A stretch of DNA of 64,000 nt from Alteromonadaceae bacterium (lineage in GTDB: Bacteria > Pseudomonadota > Gammaproteobacteria > Enterobacterales > Alteromonadaceae). Below are positions 39,235-48,639 of the stretch, piece after piece. Position numbers and translations under genes: made by a program. The stretch lies in assembly GCA_013216015.1 (NCBI GenBank), contig JABSOI010000018.1, positions 42,738-106,737 on the forward strand, given 5' to 3'. The notes under the pieces were generated by a model, which was given only the letters and a program-made list of their open reading frames with translations, did no database searches and was not told the DNA's origin. Numbering within the stretch: the stretch's first letter is position 1; the number at the start of each line of letters is the position of its first letter.

Positions 39235-40766
39235 TCACTAACATCATGATACATGCAATATTGCCAGAATTAATCATTTCTTTTGGGTTAGTGCTTTCTA
39301 TGTTGCTTATTGCCTGGCAACGTTCACAGCGTATGATCCAGTTTTTAACACTCTTTATTTTGATTTGTGCTTTGGTCGCGAATATTCCTTTATTTGATAT
39401 GGATGTAACTCAAGTGACCAGTTTAATAAAAGTGGACACATACAGTGCGTTTACTTTTATGCTAATAGGTCTCTCGGGCGTAGTGGTGACCTTATTAAGC
39501 GGTCAATATTTGAGGACAAAAACAGAGGTTCATGATGAATATTACTTATTATTGCAACTCGTTATTCTGGGTGCGTCAATTTTAGTGGTAAGTGATCATT
39601 TTGCTAGTTTATTCCTTGGTTTTGAATTATTGAGTATTGCGCTGGTGGGTTTGGTAGGTTACATCCGTGAAGATAAATATTCCGTTGAAACCGGTTTTAA
39701 ATATTTAATATTAAGTGCTTCTGCATCGAGTTTCATGTTGTTGGGTATCGCATTTATTTATAGTCAAACAGGTGATCTCAGTTTTGTTTATCATACTGGA
39801 ATAGTATCAGGGGAGTTGCTATCAGCAGACTTGCCAACAGGAAATGTACCACAACAAAGTGTTGTTTTACTTGTTGGTAGTTTGCTGTTTTTTATCGGCA
39901 TTGCGTTCAAATTATCTTTAGTTCCATTTCACTTCTGGACGCCTGATGTTTATCAAGGTTCATCGACACCTGTGACCATGATATTGGCAACAATATCGAA
40001 AGTAGCTATGTTTACTGTGTTAATGAAATACTGGTTCAGCTGGCTTTCTTATTCCGAGGCGGGGCTTCTTGATCATGATAACTTTATCAAGTTACTTAGT
40101 GTCGTTGCTATGTTGTCTATGGTTTTCGGCAACAGTCTGGCTTTGATGCAAACCAATATTAAACGTTTACTTGGCTACTCATCCGTTGCTCATATGGGAT
40201 ATTTATTGATCGTATTAATGGTGACATCCTCTCAAAGTATAAACTTTGCCTGGCAAAGTGCTTTGTTTTATCTTGCAGCGTATGTACTGGCTAGTTTGTC
40301 TATTTTTACTGTTTTAATTGTTTATTCATCTCAGCGTTCTTCAGGTAGTGATAAGTTAACCTCATCCTCAACAGATGATGATATTTGCATAGCTGATTTG
40401 AATGGTTTATTTTGGCGAAATAAAACGCTTGCCTGCTTAGTTATTCTTTCAGTTTTGAGTTTGGCGGGTATTCCCTTGACGATGGGCTTTATCGGTAAGT
40501 TTTATTTACTGACAGTTGCGACTCAATCTGAGCTTTGGTGGTTAATTGGCGCGTTAATTATAGGTAGTGGCATAGGTTTGTTTTATTATTTACGAATAAT
40601 TTTTGCTTTGTTCACTACTGAAGCGGCTGAATCATCAGTTAATGAAAAGAATAAGAAGTTGGAACTACGCCTTACAAGCCATTTATTTATTATTGTATTA
40701 GCTGTTGTGGGGCTTTTCTTCGGTATTTTTCCGGATATGATAACAAGGTTTATTGGTACGCTATAA
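39231..40766 (+). CDS. nuoN: NADH-quinone oxidoreductase subunit N
   Basis: This antiporter-like subunit is the third pump channel and the last gene of the operon. Conserved parts are LGFELLSIALVGLVGY, FKLSLVPFHFWTPDVYQG and YSSVAHMGYLL. 511 residues, slightly above the E. coli length, because of a Ser/Asp-rich insert near 370-385. It overlaps nuoM by 4 bases. Confidence 0.96.
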   Translation: MITNIMIHAILPELIISFGLVLSMLLIAWQRSQRMIQFLTLFILICALVANIPLFDMDVTQVTSLIKVDTYSAFTFMLIGLSGVVVTLLSGQYLRTKTEVHDEYYLLLQLVILGASILVVSDHFASLFLGFELLSIALVGLVGYIREDKYSVETGFKYLILSASASSFMLLGIAFIYSQTGDLSFVYHTGIVSGELLSADLPTGNVPQQSVVLLVGSLLFFIGIAFKLSLVPFHFWTPDVYQGSSTPVTMILATISKVAMFTVLMKYWFSWLSYSEAGLLDHDNFIKLLSVVAMLSMVFGNSLALMQTNIKRLLGYSSVAHMGYLLIVLMVTSSQSINFAWQSALFYLAAYVLASLSIFTVLIVYSSQRSSGSDKLTSSSTDDDICIADLNGLFWRNKTLACLVILSVLSLAGIPLTMGFIGKFYLLTVATQSELWWLIGALIIGSGIGLFYYLRIIFALFTTEAAESSVNEKNKKLELRLTSHLFIIVLAVVGLFFGIFPDMITRFIGTL

Positions 40767-41097
40767 GTTTGGTTAGAAGGGCATTGCTTGCGTTATACCC
40801 GAACGATCTGCAATTCCAAGTAGCTTGGGTATAAACACTGTGTTTGAAAATAAATATCGTTATTTATTGAAGGGTTTAATTTAAATCCTTCCAATTGTTC
40901 TGTTAAGGAATGAAATTAATATTAAGTTAATTTAATAAACTTAATTTTAGTCATAATGACTAAATAGAAGAGTGAAAAGTATGATTGAGATTTGATTACT
41001 GGTAATAACTTGTTGAATTATCTTGATAAAATTAATTGGTATAAAAGTTGAGCCTGTCCTGTTGTTGCAAAAATGACTTAACTAAAGGAAATTGTCA
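40767..41097. other. Intergenic region after nuoN
   Basis: No gene is seen. An inverted repeat at 40793-40834 is the only structure. AAAGGAAA at about 41080 is the ribosome binding site of the following broken gene. Confidence 0.7.
40793..40834. repeat. TTATACCC inverted repeat, remnant of a family A MITE or nuo terminator
   Basis: TTATACCC (40793-40800) and GGGTATAA (40827-40834) enclose 26 bases. On the minus strand it starts TTATACCCAAGCTACTTGG, which resembles the ends of the MITE at 17503-17658. It is probably two element ends fused after internal deletion. A terminator role is possible but there is no T run. Confidence 0.5.
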
Positions 41098-41894
41098 TGA
41101 ATCCAATTAAAATTATTACTGCTTTATCTACATCTGCTCTGCTAATCCAATCAATGCTGATTTTCATACTCACAAAGAATTCAATCTAAATAAAGGCAGT
41201 TTATCATCTTTAATTATTGATGTTGGTGCTGGTTCTTTGATCATTAAAGGGGAAGAATGGCGAGATGAGATAATGTGATTGCTGATATTTATACTGATCC
41301 CAATGATAAAAATAACTTTACATTAGCTTTGAATAAAGAAGGTAATAAAGCTTTTTTGGAAGCCAAAATTAATAGTCGCAATGGTTTTTGGCTCAGTCGT
41401 TCTCCTAATATAGATCTCGTTGTTAAGGTTCCGCAAAGCATGATGCTTGATATAACGGATGGTTCAGGTGAAATTGATTTAAGGAATGTTAATGCAAAAG
41501 TCATAATAAATAATGGATCGGGTGATATTGAGGTTAATCATGTGATTGTAAATTTAGAAATAAATGATGGATCCGGCGGATTGTATGTTAAAAATATCAA
41601 AGGTGATCTTACTGTTTCTGATGGCTCCGGCGAAATGGAATTAATGGATATTGAGGGAGATCTTAAGGTTGATGATGGCTCAGGGTCTATTTATGTTAAA
41701 AACGTTGATGGCGATGCCCGCTTTTCAGACGGTTCGGGTGATATAACGATAAAAAAGTTTCAGGTATAGTTACTATAGATGACGGCTCCGGCGATATTGA
41801 TGTTCAATATGCAGGAGGGTTAAAGTTAAATGAGACTGGCTCGGGTGGGGTAACAGTAAATAACGTAAAAGGAAATTTTGAATTAGATAATTAG
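41098..41894 (+). pseudogene. DUF4097-type repetitive adhesin-like protein, frameshifted
   Basis: The frame starts with a signal-peptide-like MNPIKIITALSTSALL at 41098, shifts before NADFHTHKEFN, shifts again near 41270 and once more at about 41757; the last frame ends GNFELDN at 41894. The longest open part (41275-41769) has six repeats of about 19 residues around DGSGDI/DGSGSI, the pattern of putative DUF4097 beta-helical surface proteins. Three independent shifts indicate a dead gene. Confidence 0.75.
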
Positions 41895-41928
41895 TATTAG
41901 ATAATTAGTGTGCCACAGAGTAAAAAAC

Positions 41929-41967
41929 ACAAATGCTCACTGGTAAAATAACAGTGTGCATTTTTAT
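41929..41967 (+). terminator. Terminator after the DUF4097-type pseudogene
   Basis: AAATGCTCACTG pairs with CAGTGTGCATTT across nine bases with one mismatch, and five T residues follow. Confidence 0.65.
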
Positions 41968-41989
41968 GCGAGAACATTATACATTTTAC

Positions 41990-42017
41990 TTGTATAGTCC
42001 TAAAAGCTATGTATAAT
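41990..42017 (+). promoter_or_regulatory. Sigma-70 promoter of the DEAD-box helicase gene
   Basis: TTGTAT (41990-41995) and TATAAT (42012-42017) are spaced by 16 bases. The -10 box is a perfect match. The implied start near 42024 leaves a leader of about 275 bases, as is typical of cold-induced csdA/deaD genes. Confidence 0.55.
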
Positions 42018-42298
42018 GCGCGGCTCGATAAGGATGTCCGGTTAATGGTTTTAAAAGTTATATTTTAAAACAAAGTGAATCGGTATTTTTATCTGAATGA
42101 GTGGGGTTAATTCCGCCCAATAGACTTTCCTAGCTAATACTCCCAATGTATTAGCACGAAACGTAGCGTAAGAATACGTTCTAAGTCTTCCTGGTGGTTT
42201 CCTCGTATTTGTACGCGGGTTACAGGCTGACTTTCAACTAGTTTACTAATAAATACTAGTGAATCAACTGAACCTGCCATGAGAAGACGAAAATTAAT

Positions 42299-44095
42299 AT
42301 GACTGATACAAACAATGCCGTTATTGGCTTTGACTCTTTAGGCTTGCCTGAAAATATATTATCTGCAGTAAACGCTTTAGGCTTTACTTCTTCAACGCCA
42401 ATTCAGGCTAAAACTATTCCACCGCTATTAGCTGGTAAAGATGTTTTAGGTGAAGCGCAAACAGGTACTGGTAAAACGGCTGCTTTTGGCTTACCAGCGC
42501 TTGCTAAAATAGATGTTTCAATTAAAAAGCCACAATTAATGGTATTAGCACCAACACGTGAATTAGCTATTCAAGTAGCTGAAGCTATCGAAACTTTCGG
42601 TAAAAACATGAAGGGATTACGTGTTGCTACATTATATGGTGGTCAATCTTACGGACCACAATTCCAACAATTAGAACGTGGTGCACAAGTTATTGTTGGT
42701 ACTCCCGGTCGTTTGATGGATCATTTACGACGTAAGAGCCTTAAATTAGCAGATTTATCATTTTGTGTGCTTGATGAAGCTGATGAAATGTTAAATATGG
42801 GATTCCTGGAAGATATTCAATGGATCCTTGATCATGTACCTGACAATACTCAAATGGCGTTGTTTTCTGCAACTATGCCAGCAGGTATTCGTAAAATAGC
42901 GAACCGATTTTTAAAAGATCCAGAACATATTAAAGTAGCAGCTGTAAAAAAAGAGAAAGCTAATATTACTCAATATGCGTGGAAAGTGAGCGGTATAAGA
43001 AAGATTACAGCACTAGAGCGTATTGCTGAAACAGTTGATTTTGATGCCCTACTTATTTTTGTTCGTACGAGAAACGACACAGTTGATGTTGCTGAACAAT
43101 TGGAGCGTGCCGGTTATCCTGCATTAGCTTTGAATGGCGATATGAACCAGTCACAACGTGAACGTTGTATTGAACAGATGAAATCAGGTAAATCATCTAT
43201 TTTAGTTGCAACCGACGTAGTTGCCCGTGGTTTAGATATTCCACGTATTTCATTAGTTATTAACTATGATTTACCTGGTGACAACGAAGCTTATGTACAC
43301 CGTATTGGCCGTACTGGTCGTGCTGGTCGTGAAGGTACCGCAATTTCATTTGTTCGCCCACGTGAAATGTATTCGTTACGTCATTATGAACGTTTAACAT
43401 CAGGTGTGATCAAGCCTTACGAATTACCGAGTATTCAAGAAATTGGTAAAGCGCGTATTGAACGTACCCGTGTTGAAATGGCGAAAATTGTTGCTGATAA
43501 AGATATCGCTAATATGCGTGAATTTGTTGAAGCAATGGCTAATGAGTCAGAAATGTCAATGCTGGATTTAGCGGCAGCACTTTTGTTTCATAAACAATTG
43601 AAACAGCCATTACAACCAAAAGAAGATCCTAAACCACGCCATGAAGCACGTGAACGTGACGATAGAGGCAGTCGTGGTCGTCGTGATGCCCGTGGTGGTG
43701 ATTCTCGTCGTGATGCCCGTGGTGGTGATTCTCGTCGTGATAGCAGAGATAACCGTAAAGAAAGACCTGCACGTAAGCCAAAAACAGTCAGAAATGATAT
43801 CGATTGGCAAACTTACCGTTTAGAAGTAGGTAAAGAACACGGCGCCAGACCTGGAGATATTGTTGGAGCAATCGCGAATGAGATTTCTTTAGACAGTAGT
43901 TACATTGGTGCGATTAACTTGCATGATAAACATAGCTTTGTCCAATTGCCAAAAGGGATCCCAGCTGCCTCGTTTAATCAACTTAAAGCGGTACGGGTAC
44001 GTCGTCAGGCACTGGCTATTTCGGTTTCTGATGCACCGGTAGTTAGTCAGCGTCGTCGTACTGAACGTCCTCGCACTGAGCGTCCACAAAGCTAA
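42299..44095 (+). CDS. deaD: DEAD-box ATP-dependent RNA helicase DeaD/CsdA
   Basis: This 598-residue helicase unwinds RNA in ribosome assembly and mRNA decay, above all in the cold. The Q motif (FTSSTPIQ), AQTGTGKTAAF, PTRELAIQ, DEADEML, SAT, ARGLDIPR and HRIGRTGRAGREG are all present. A basic Arg/Gly/Asp-rich linker (about 450-495) includes an exact tandem of RRDARGGDS encoded by a 27-bp DNA repeat. A DbpA-type RNA-binding domain (about 498-575) follows. The start is at the ATG at 42299 after AGAAGACGAA. Confidence 0.95.
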   Translation: MTDTNNAVIGFDSLGLPENILSAVNALGFTSSTPIQAKTIPPLLAGKDVLGEAQTGTGKTAAFGLPALAKIDVSIKKPQLMVLAPTRELAIQVAEAIETFGKNMKGLRVATLYGGQSYGPQFQQLERGAQVIVGTPGRLMDHLRRKSLKLADLSFCVLDEADEMLNMGFLEDIQWILDHVPDNTQMALFSATMPAGIRKIANRFLKDPEHIKVAAVKKEKANITQYAWKVSGIRKITALERIAETVDFDALLIFVRTRNDTVDVAEQLERAGYPALALNGDMNQSQRERCIEQMKSGKSSILVATDVVARGLDIPRISLVINYDLPGDNEAYVHRIGRTGRAGREGTAISFVRPREMYSLRHYERLTSGVIKPYELPSIQEIGKARIERTRVEMAKIVADKDIANMREFVEAMANESEMSMLDLAAALLFHKQLKQPLQPKEDPKPRHEARERDDRGSRGRRDARGGDSRRDARGGDSRRDSRDNRKERPARKPKTVRNDIDWQTYRLEVGKEHGARPGDIVGAIANEISLDSSYIGAINLHDKHSFVQLPKGIPAASFNQLKAVRVRRQALAISVSDAPVVSQRRRTERPRTERPQS

Positions 44096-44120
44096 AACTA
44101 ATTTTATACATTATGTATAA

Positions 44121-44152
44121 GAAAAAAAAGACGCTTCGTGCGTCTTTTTTTA
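44121..44152 (+). terminator. Terminator of deaD
   Basis: GACGC-TTCGT-GCGTC with flanking A and T runs forms a compact hairpin 26 bases after the stop, with seven T residues. Confidence 0.93.
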
Positions 44153-44410
44153 TGCCTGATAGAAATAGAATTTATGATGGATTTTTAGGAATTTTACTCT
44201 TTTTAAGTGCCTGTAATTATATCTATACACCTGAGTGCCAAGGCTTGTCTAGCCTGCGTTGGCAAAGATAACTATTTAGTATTTCAAGTCGTACATTTTC
44301 TTTTACAAACAACTTTAAGTGACTATATGCCTAAGTCTTTTCCTTAGTGAAAAACATCTAGATAATGACACTATCATTATGTTGAAAATAAATTTTGTTG
44401 AGAAAAAAAT
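44153..44410. promoter_or_regulatory. hppD upstream region with inverted repeat
   Basis: No gene is seen. ATAATGA (44362-44368) and TCATTAT (44374-44380) form a perfect 7-bp inverted repeat around five bases, 31 bp before the hppD start. The position suits an operator. The regulator is unknown. Confidence 0.4.
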
Positions 44411-45466
44411 ATGACTACTGTTAAAAACCCACTGAAATTATGTGGCATTGAATTTACGGAATATGCAACACCTGATAGTGATTTTATGGAAAATGCTTTT
44501 TATGGTTTTGGCTTTTCAAAAAGTAAAAAATTCAAAGGTCGTGATATTGATTATTTCAACCAGAACGATATACATTTTTTATTAAATAACGAACAAGCTG
44601 GTTTTTCTAAGGAATTCGCTAAAAGTCATGGTCCGGCAATTTGTTCAATGGGCTGGCGTGTAGATGATGCTGTATTTGCTTTTGATGAAGCGCTACAACG
44701 AGGTGCTAAATCTGCAGCGAATGCAGATAATAAATTACCTTACCCGGCTATTTTTGGAATTGGCGATAGTTTAATTTATTTTATTGATAAATTTCCAGGC
44801 GCTAAAAACAACCCGGGTTCAATATATGAAGATGACTTTGAAGCTATAGAATCTCCTGTATTAAATGAACAGAAAGGTTTTTTACGTGTTGACCATTTAA
44901 CCAATAATGTTCATCAAGGAACAATGGAACATTGGGCTAATTTTTATAAAGATATTTTTGGTTTTACCGAAGTTCGTTACTTTGACATTAAAGGTGAGAA
45001 ATCGGCGTTAATATCTTACGCTTTACAATCACCTTGCGGAACATTTTCTTTACCAATCAATGAAGGTAAAGGTAAGGAAAATAATCAGATTGATGAATAT
45101 CTGGATGAATATAATGGTCCGGGAGTACAACATTTAGCCTTTATTACTGATGATTTAGTGGCATCACTAGATAAGATAGATAAAAACATTATTGATACTT
45201 TGGATATTATACCGTCATACTATGATGATGTGTTTGACCGTATTCCCTGGGTTAAAGAAGATCACAAACGTATTCAAGAGCATCAAATTCTTGTAGATAG
45301 TCAAAAAAAGAATAGCTATTTATTACAAATTTTCACAAAAAATATTTTTGGTCCTATTTTTATTGAAATGATCCAACGGGTTGATGATCAGGGATTTGGC
45401 GAAGGTAATTTTACTGCTTTATTCAAATCAATTGAATTGAATCAAATGGAACGTGGTACTTTGTAA
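44411..45466 (+). CDS. hppD: 4-hydroxyphenylpyruvate dioxygenase
   Basis: This 351-residue enzyme converts 4-hydroxyphenylpyruvate to homogentisate in tyrosine catabolism, using ferrous iron and oxygen. It has two vicinal-oxygen-chelate halves; the iron ligands are the His in VDHLTNNV, the His in GVQHLAFITDD and the Glu in FIEMIQR. The tail GFGEGNFTALFKSIE is diagnostic of the Pseudomonas-type short form. No homogentisate dioxygenase gene adjoins; the FAH-family gene at 49648 may belong to the same pathway but is separated by several genes. Confidence 0.94.
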   Translation: MTTVKNPLKLCGIEFTEYATPDSDFMENAFYGFGFSKSKKFKGRDIDYFNQNDIHFLLNNEQAGFSKEFAKSHGPAICSMGWRVDDAVFAFDEALQRGAKSAANADNKLPYPAIFGIGDSLIYFIDKFPGAKNNPGSIYEDDFEAIESPVLNEQKGFLRVDHLTNNVHQGTMEHWANFYKDIFGFTEVRYFDIKGEKSALISYALQSPCGTFSLPINEGKGKENNQIDEYLDEYNGPGVQHLAFITDDLVASLDKIDKNIIDTLDIIPSYYDDVFDRIPWVKEDHKRIQEHQILVDSQKKNSYLLQIFTKNIFGPIFIEMIQRVDDQGFGEGNFTALFKSIELNQMERGTL

Positions 45467-45482
45467 GCGTTGCTCAAACCTT

Positions 45483-45514
45483 AAAAAAAAGCAGCGATAA
45501 TCGCTGCTTTTTTG
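45483..45514. terminator. Terminator shared by hppD and the convergent gcvR
   Basis: AAAAGCAGCGAT pairs with ATCGCTGCTTTT and is flanked by an A run on the left and a T run on the right, so it could act on both strands between the convergent genes. Confidence 0.9.
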
Positions 45515-45543
45515 TATTTCACCATCTATTATTGAGTTATTTG

Positions 45544-46038
45544 CTATTGTGAAATATCAACCATTAAATCATCGGCAATATTTTCTAATGCACTGATCAG
45601 TTCATCCGTATTTTTTTCAAGAACGTCAACTGTTGCTTTAGCTTTAAATAGGTTTTGTCCACTATGTGCCGCACTTTCGGTGATACTAACCAATTTTATC
45701 AAATTACCACCTTGATGATGTATCACTGATGAAATTTCTTGTACTATTCCTGCACGGTCGTTGGCTGTGAGTTCTAGAATTATGCGTGCTAGCTTAGTAT
45801 CCTGAGCATTTCCTATTTTTATCAATGTCTCTAAGTTCTCAATTTTTTCAATATCCTTAATTAACAGCTCAGTCTTTTTTTCATCAATTGCTATTTGTAA
45901 TACACCAGAAAAAAAACCAGACATGTGGTGCATGCTGCTTTGCTCCCAATTACCGCCGTGAGTTTTAATGGTGTCAGACAGGCTTTCAACTATACCGGGA
46001 CGATCGGGGCTGATAAAAGAGATAACTAGATGTTTCAT
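45544..46038 (-). CDS. gcvR: ACT-domain protein, glycine cleavage repressor GcvR type
   Basis: This 164-residue protein has two ACT domains (about 1-75 and 88-164), each starting with a ligand-binding motif (SFISPDRPGIV and LTANDRAGIVQ). In enterics GcvR binds GcvA and represses the glycine cleavage genes when glycine is low. The ATG at 46038 has AGGAAT six bases upstream and is preferred over a TTG at 46068. No gcv genes are near. Related ACT-pair proteins with other roles exist, so the symbol is tentative. Confidence 0.75.
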   Translation of the reverse strand: MKHLVISFISPDRPGIVESLSDTIKTHGGNWEQSSMHHMSGFFSGVLQIAIDEKKTELLIKDIEKIENLETLIKIGNAQDTKLARIILELTANDRAGIVQEISSVIHHQGGNLIKLVSITESAAHSGQNLFKAKATVDVLEKNTDELISALENIADDLMVDISQ

Positions 46039-46100
46039 AAATATTCCTAATGAAGAGTAAATGTCCAAATCGATTGTTTTTAATTTTGTTCTTTAATCTT

Positions 46101-46156
46101 GGTACGTGAATATTGGCACTTGAATCTGGGCACATGAATCCTGGTACATGAATAAA
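46101..46156. repeat. Four tandem 14-bp repeats between gcvR and the PilZ gene
   Basis: The unit GGYACNTGAATNNT occurs four times in register. Only the frame bases are conserved: GG, AC, TGAAT. It lies about 60 bp upstream of the gcvR start (minus strand), so it could bind a regulator, or be slippage. Confidence 0.75.
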
Positions 46157-46220
46157 GGTGTTTGACGATAGTTTGTTTAACTTTTCGATTTGTTCAGTTT
46201 ATATTGCTCGTTTATAAGAG

Positions 46221-46583
46221 CTACTTTGTACGAGTTAACTGAGACAGTTCTTTATTGAGTTGATTTTCATCACCTAAGTTTAATTCTACTAAACGGCGTA
46301 AATGGGAGATACTGTCAATATCAATAGCGTTGCATTGTAACCCTGTTTCTTCTGATGTTTGGTGAACTACCGCAATGTGCATTGATACGGATAAGTCTGT
46401 ATCGGTTAATAAAAAAACTAAACTGCCCAGTTTGCCTTTTAATGGTGTATCAGTTAGCGGAGTGGTGATTAAGGCGCCATTAAGTGAAATATCGTGAATT
46501 GAAATAGGATACTGTTGCTCATCAATTTCCAACGTTGCTTTAATTGAAAATAATATTCGAGTAAATTGGCGTCTATTTTCCAT
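46221..46583 (-). CDS. PilZ-domain protein, probable c-di-GMP receptor
   Basis: This is a 120-residue stand-alone PilZ domain. The c-di-GMP contact motifs are present: NRRQFTR (RxxxR) at the N-terminus and DISLNGALI (D/NxSxxG). Length is normal for single-domain PilZ proteins. The effector partner is unknown. It lies on the minus strand between gcvR and ettA and is separated from ettA by ettA's terminator. Confidence 0.85.
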   Translation of the reverse strand: MENRRQFTRILFSIKATLEIDEQQYPISIHDISLNGALITTPLTDTPLKGKLGSLVFLLTDTDLSVSMHIAVVHQTSEETGLQCNAIDIDSISHLRRLVELNLGDENQLNKELSQLTRTK

Positions 46584-46632
46584 TGAAATTCTTCAATTAA
46601 TTAGTTTATTTCCTTAGCATAGCCTTTGTTTA

Positions 46633-46672
46633 TAAAAAAGGCACCTAAATAGATGCTTTAAGTGCCTTTTAT
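46633..46672 (-). terminator. Terminator of ettA
   Basis: AAAAGGCAC pairs with GTGCCTTTT; on the minus strand a T run follows, 22 bases after the ettA stop. Confidence 0.85.
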
Positions 46673-46693
46673 TTCTTCATAGGGTCTAATTTG

Positions 46694-48370
46694 TTATTTA
46701 CTTATTTTTTTATACTTGATTCGATGAGGTTCTATTGCAGCAGCACCATAAGTTTTTTTCAGCCATTCTTCGTAATCAGAAAAGTTGCCTTCAAAAAAGT
46801 TGATTTGACCTTCATCCCGATAATCTAAAATGTGAGTTGCAATGCGATCCAGGAACCAGCGATCATGAGAAATAACCATGGCACAACCAGGAAATTCCAG
46901 GAGGGCTTCTTCAAGAGCCCGCAGTGTTTCAATATCTAGATCGTTTGTTGGTTCATCAAGTAAAAGTAGGTTACCACCGGTTTGCACAAGTTTGGCTAAA
47001 TGCACTCTATTTCGTTCTCCACCAGAAAGATCACCAATAAATTTTTGTTGATCGTTACCTTTAAAGTTGAAACGGCTTACGTAGGTACGACTCGGTATTT
47101 GGTAAGTTCCTATTTGAAGAATATCATGACCTTGAGATATTTCTTGATAAACGGTATTTTTATTATCCATGTCGTCGCGGAATTGGTCAACACTGGCAAG
47201 CTTAACGGTTTCACCTAATTCTATCGAACCTGAGTTTGGTTTTTCAGCGCCTGACATCATTTTAAATAAAGTGGATTTACCCGCACCGTTTGGACCAATA
47301 ATTCCAACAATTGCACCTTTAGGAATGCTAAAGCTTAAATTATCAATTAAAATTCTATCGCCAAAAGATTTAGTGAGATTATTTATTTCCAGTACTTTGT
47401 CGCCAAGACGAGGCCCCGGTGGGATATAAAGCTCATTAGTTTCATTACGTTTTTGATGCTCTTGATTATTAAGTTCTTCAAATCTTGCCATACGAGCTTT
47501 GCTTTTGGCTTGGCGGGCTTTTGGATTTGAACGAACCCACTCAAGTTCCTGTTTAATCGTTTTTTGCAGTGCACTTTCACTTTTACTTTCTTGCTTCAAC
47601 CGTGCCTCTTTTTGTTCTAACCATGAAGAGTAATTACCTTCCCACGGAATACCATAACCACGGTCAAGTTCAAGGATCCAACCAGCGACATTGTCCAGGA
47701 AATATCTGTCATGGGTGATGGCAACTACGGTACCGGAATAATCGTGCAGGAAGCGCTCTAACCAAGCAACAGATTCTGCATCTAAATGGTTGGTCGGTTC
47801 ATCAAGCAATAACATGTCAGGTTTTTGCAATAATAAATGACAAAGGGCAACACGTCGACGCTCACCACCACTTAATATCGCAATTTTTTGATCCCAGGGT
47901 GGTAAACGTAATGCGTCAGCAGCACGCTCTAACGTATTGTCGATATTATGACCATCTTGGCTGTTGATGATGTCTTCCAGTTCACCTTGCTCTTTTGCCA
48001 AGGCATCAAAGTCGGCATTCTCTTCGGCGTATTCGTTATAAACTTCGTCTAAGCGTTTCATTGCATTTTTAACAACAGAAACTGCACTTTCAACAATTTC
48101 CCTTACCGTTTTTTCTTCATCAAGCACAGGTTCTTGCGGTAAATAACCAATATTTGTACCTGCGAGTGCTTTAGCCTCACCTTCAAATTCAGTGTCGAGA
48201 CCAGCCATGATCCGCAATAGTGTTGATTTACCAGAACCATTTAAACCTAGAACACCAATTTTTGCGCCAGGGAAAAATGAAAGAGATATGTCTTTTAGGA
48301 TAGTACGTTTTGGTGGTACTACTTTGCTGACGCGGTTCATTGAAAAAATAAATTTGTCTGGCAATGCCAT
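46694..48370 (-). CDS. ettA: Energy-dependent translational throttle protein EttA (ABC-F)
   Basis: This 558-residue ABC-F ATPase binds the ribosomal E site and gates the first elongation steps according to ATP/ADP ratio. It has two nucleotide-binding domains: GLNGSGKST, LSGGERRRVALC, LLLDEPTNHLD; and GPNGAGKST, LSGGERNRVHLAK, LLLDEPTNDLD. The linker of about 70 residues with a charged helix, and the arm insertion in domain 1, match EttA. The length is very close to the 555 of E. coli. Confidence 0.95.
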   Translation of the reverse strand: MALPDKFIFSMNRVSKVVPPKRTILKDISLSFFPGAKIGVLGLNGSGKSTLLRIMAGLDTEFEGEAKALAGTNIGYLPQEPVLDEEKTVREIVESAVSVVKNAMKRLDEVYNEYAEENADFDALAKEQGELEDIINSQDGHNIDNTLERAADALRLPPWDQKIAILSGGERRRVALCHLLLQKPDMLLLDEPTNHLDAESVAWLERFLHDYSGTVVAITHDRYFLDNVAGWILELDRGYGIPWEGNYSSWLEQKEARLKQESKSESALQKTIKQELEWVRSNPKARQAKSKARMARFEELNNQEHQKRNETNELYIPPGPRLGDKVLEINNLTKSFGDRILIDNLSFSIPKGAIVGIIGPNGAGKSTLFKMMSGAEKPNSGSIELGETVKLASVDQFRDDMDNKNTVYQEISQGHDILQIGTYQIPSRTYVSRFNFKGNDQQKFIGDLSGGERNRVHLAKLVQTGGNLLLLDEPTNDLDIETLRALEEALLEFPGCAMVISHDRWFLDRIATHILDYRDEGQINFFEGNFSDYEEWLKKTYGAAAIEPHRIKYKKISK

Positions 48371-48639
48371 GAAGGGACCTTTAAATAATGAATGAAATTA
48401 GTTGGGCTTATTGTAGAGTTTCTACAGGTGAACAGTCAACTTGGATGGGATAATAACGCATAATCGCTAACTATCAATATTACAAGGATGGAATATATTT
48501 AACAGCATCCTAGCATTATTTTAAATGGGTATTAGAGCTTTCATATTCTATTCTAAAAATTATTATGTGTAGTTTAATTTTTAATCGTGTGGCTTTTTTG
48601 TGCTATACATTGAGTTAGTTGGTCAATAGGAGATTTCGT

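Larger units (their letters stand above)
41895..42298. other. Promoter and long leader of the DEAD-box helicase gene
   Basis: No gene is seen. It contains the terminator at 41929-41967, a promoter at 41990-42017 and then about 275 bases of leader, which includes a small inverted repeat (CTAATAC and GTATTAG near 42134-42155). Confidence 0.65.

Noticed and set aside
40793..40834. Rho-independent terminator of the nuo operon
   Set aside because: The 8-bp stem has a 26-base loop and no T run; resemblance to MITE ends explains it better.
46101..46156. 14-bp repeats as a possible CRISPR or origin iterons
   Set aside because: There are no spacers, no replication gene nearby and only four units.
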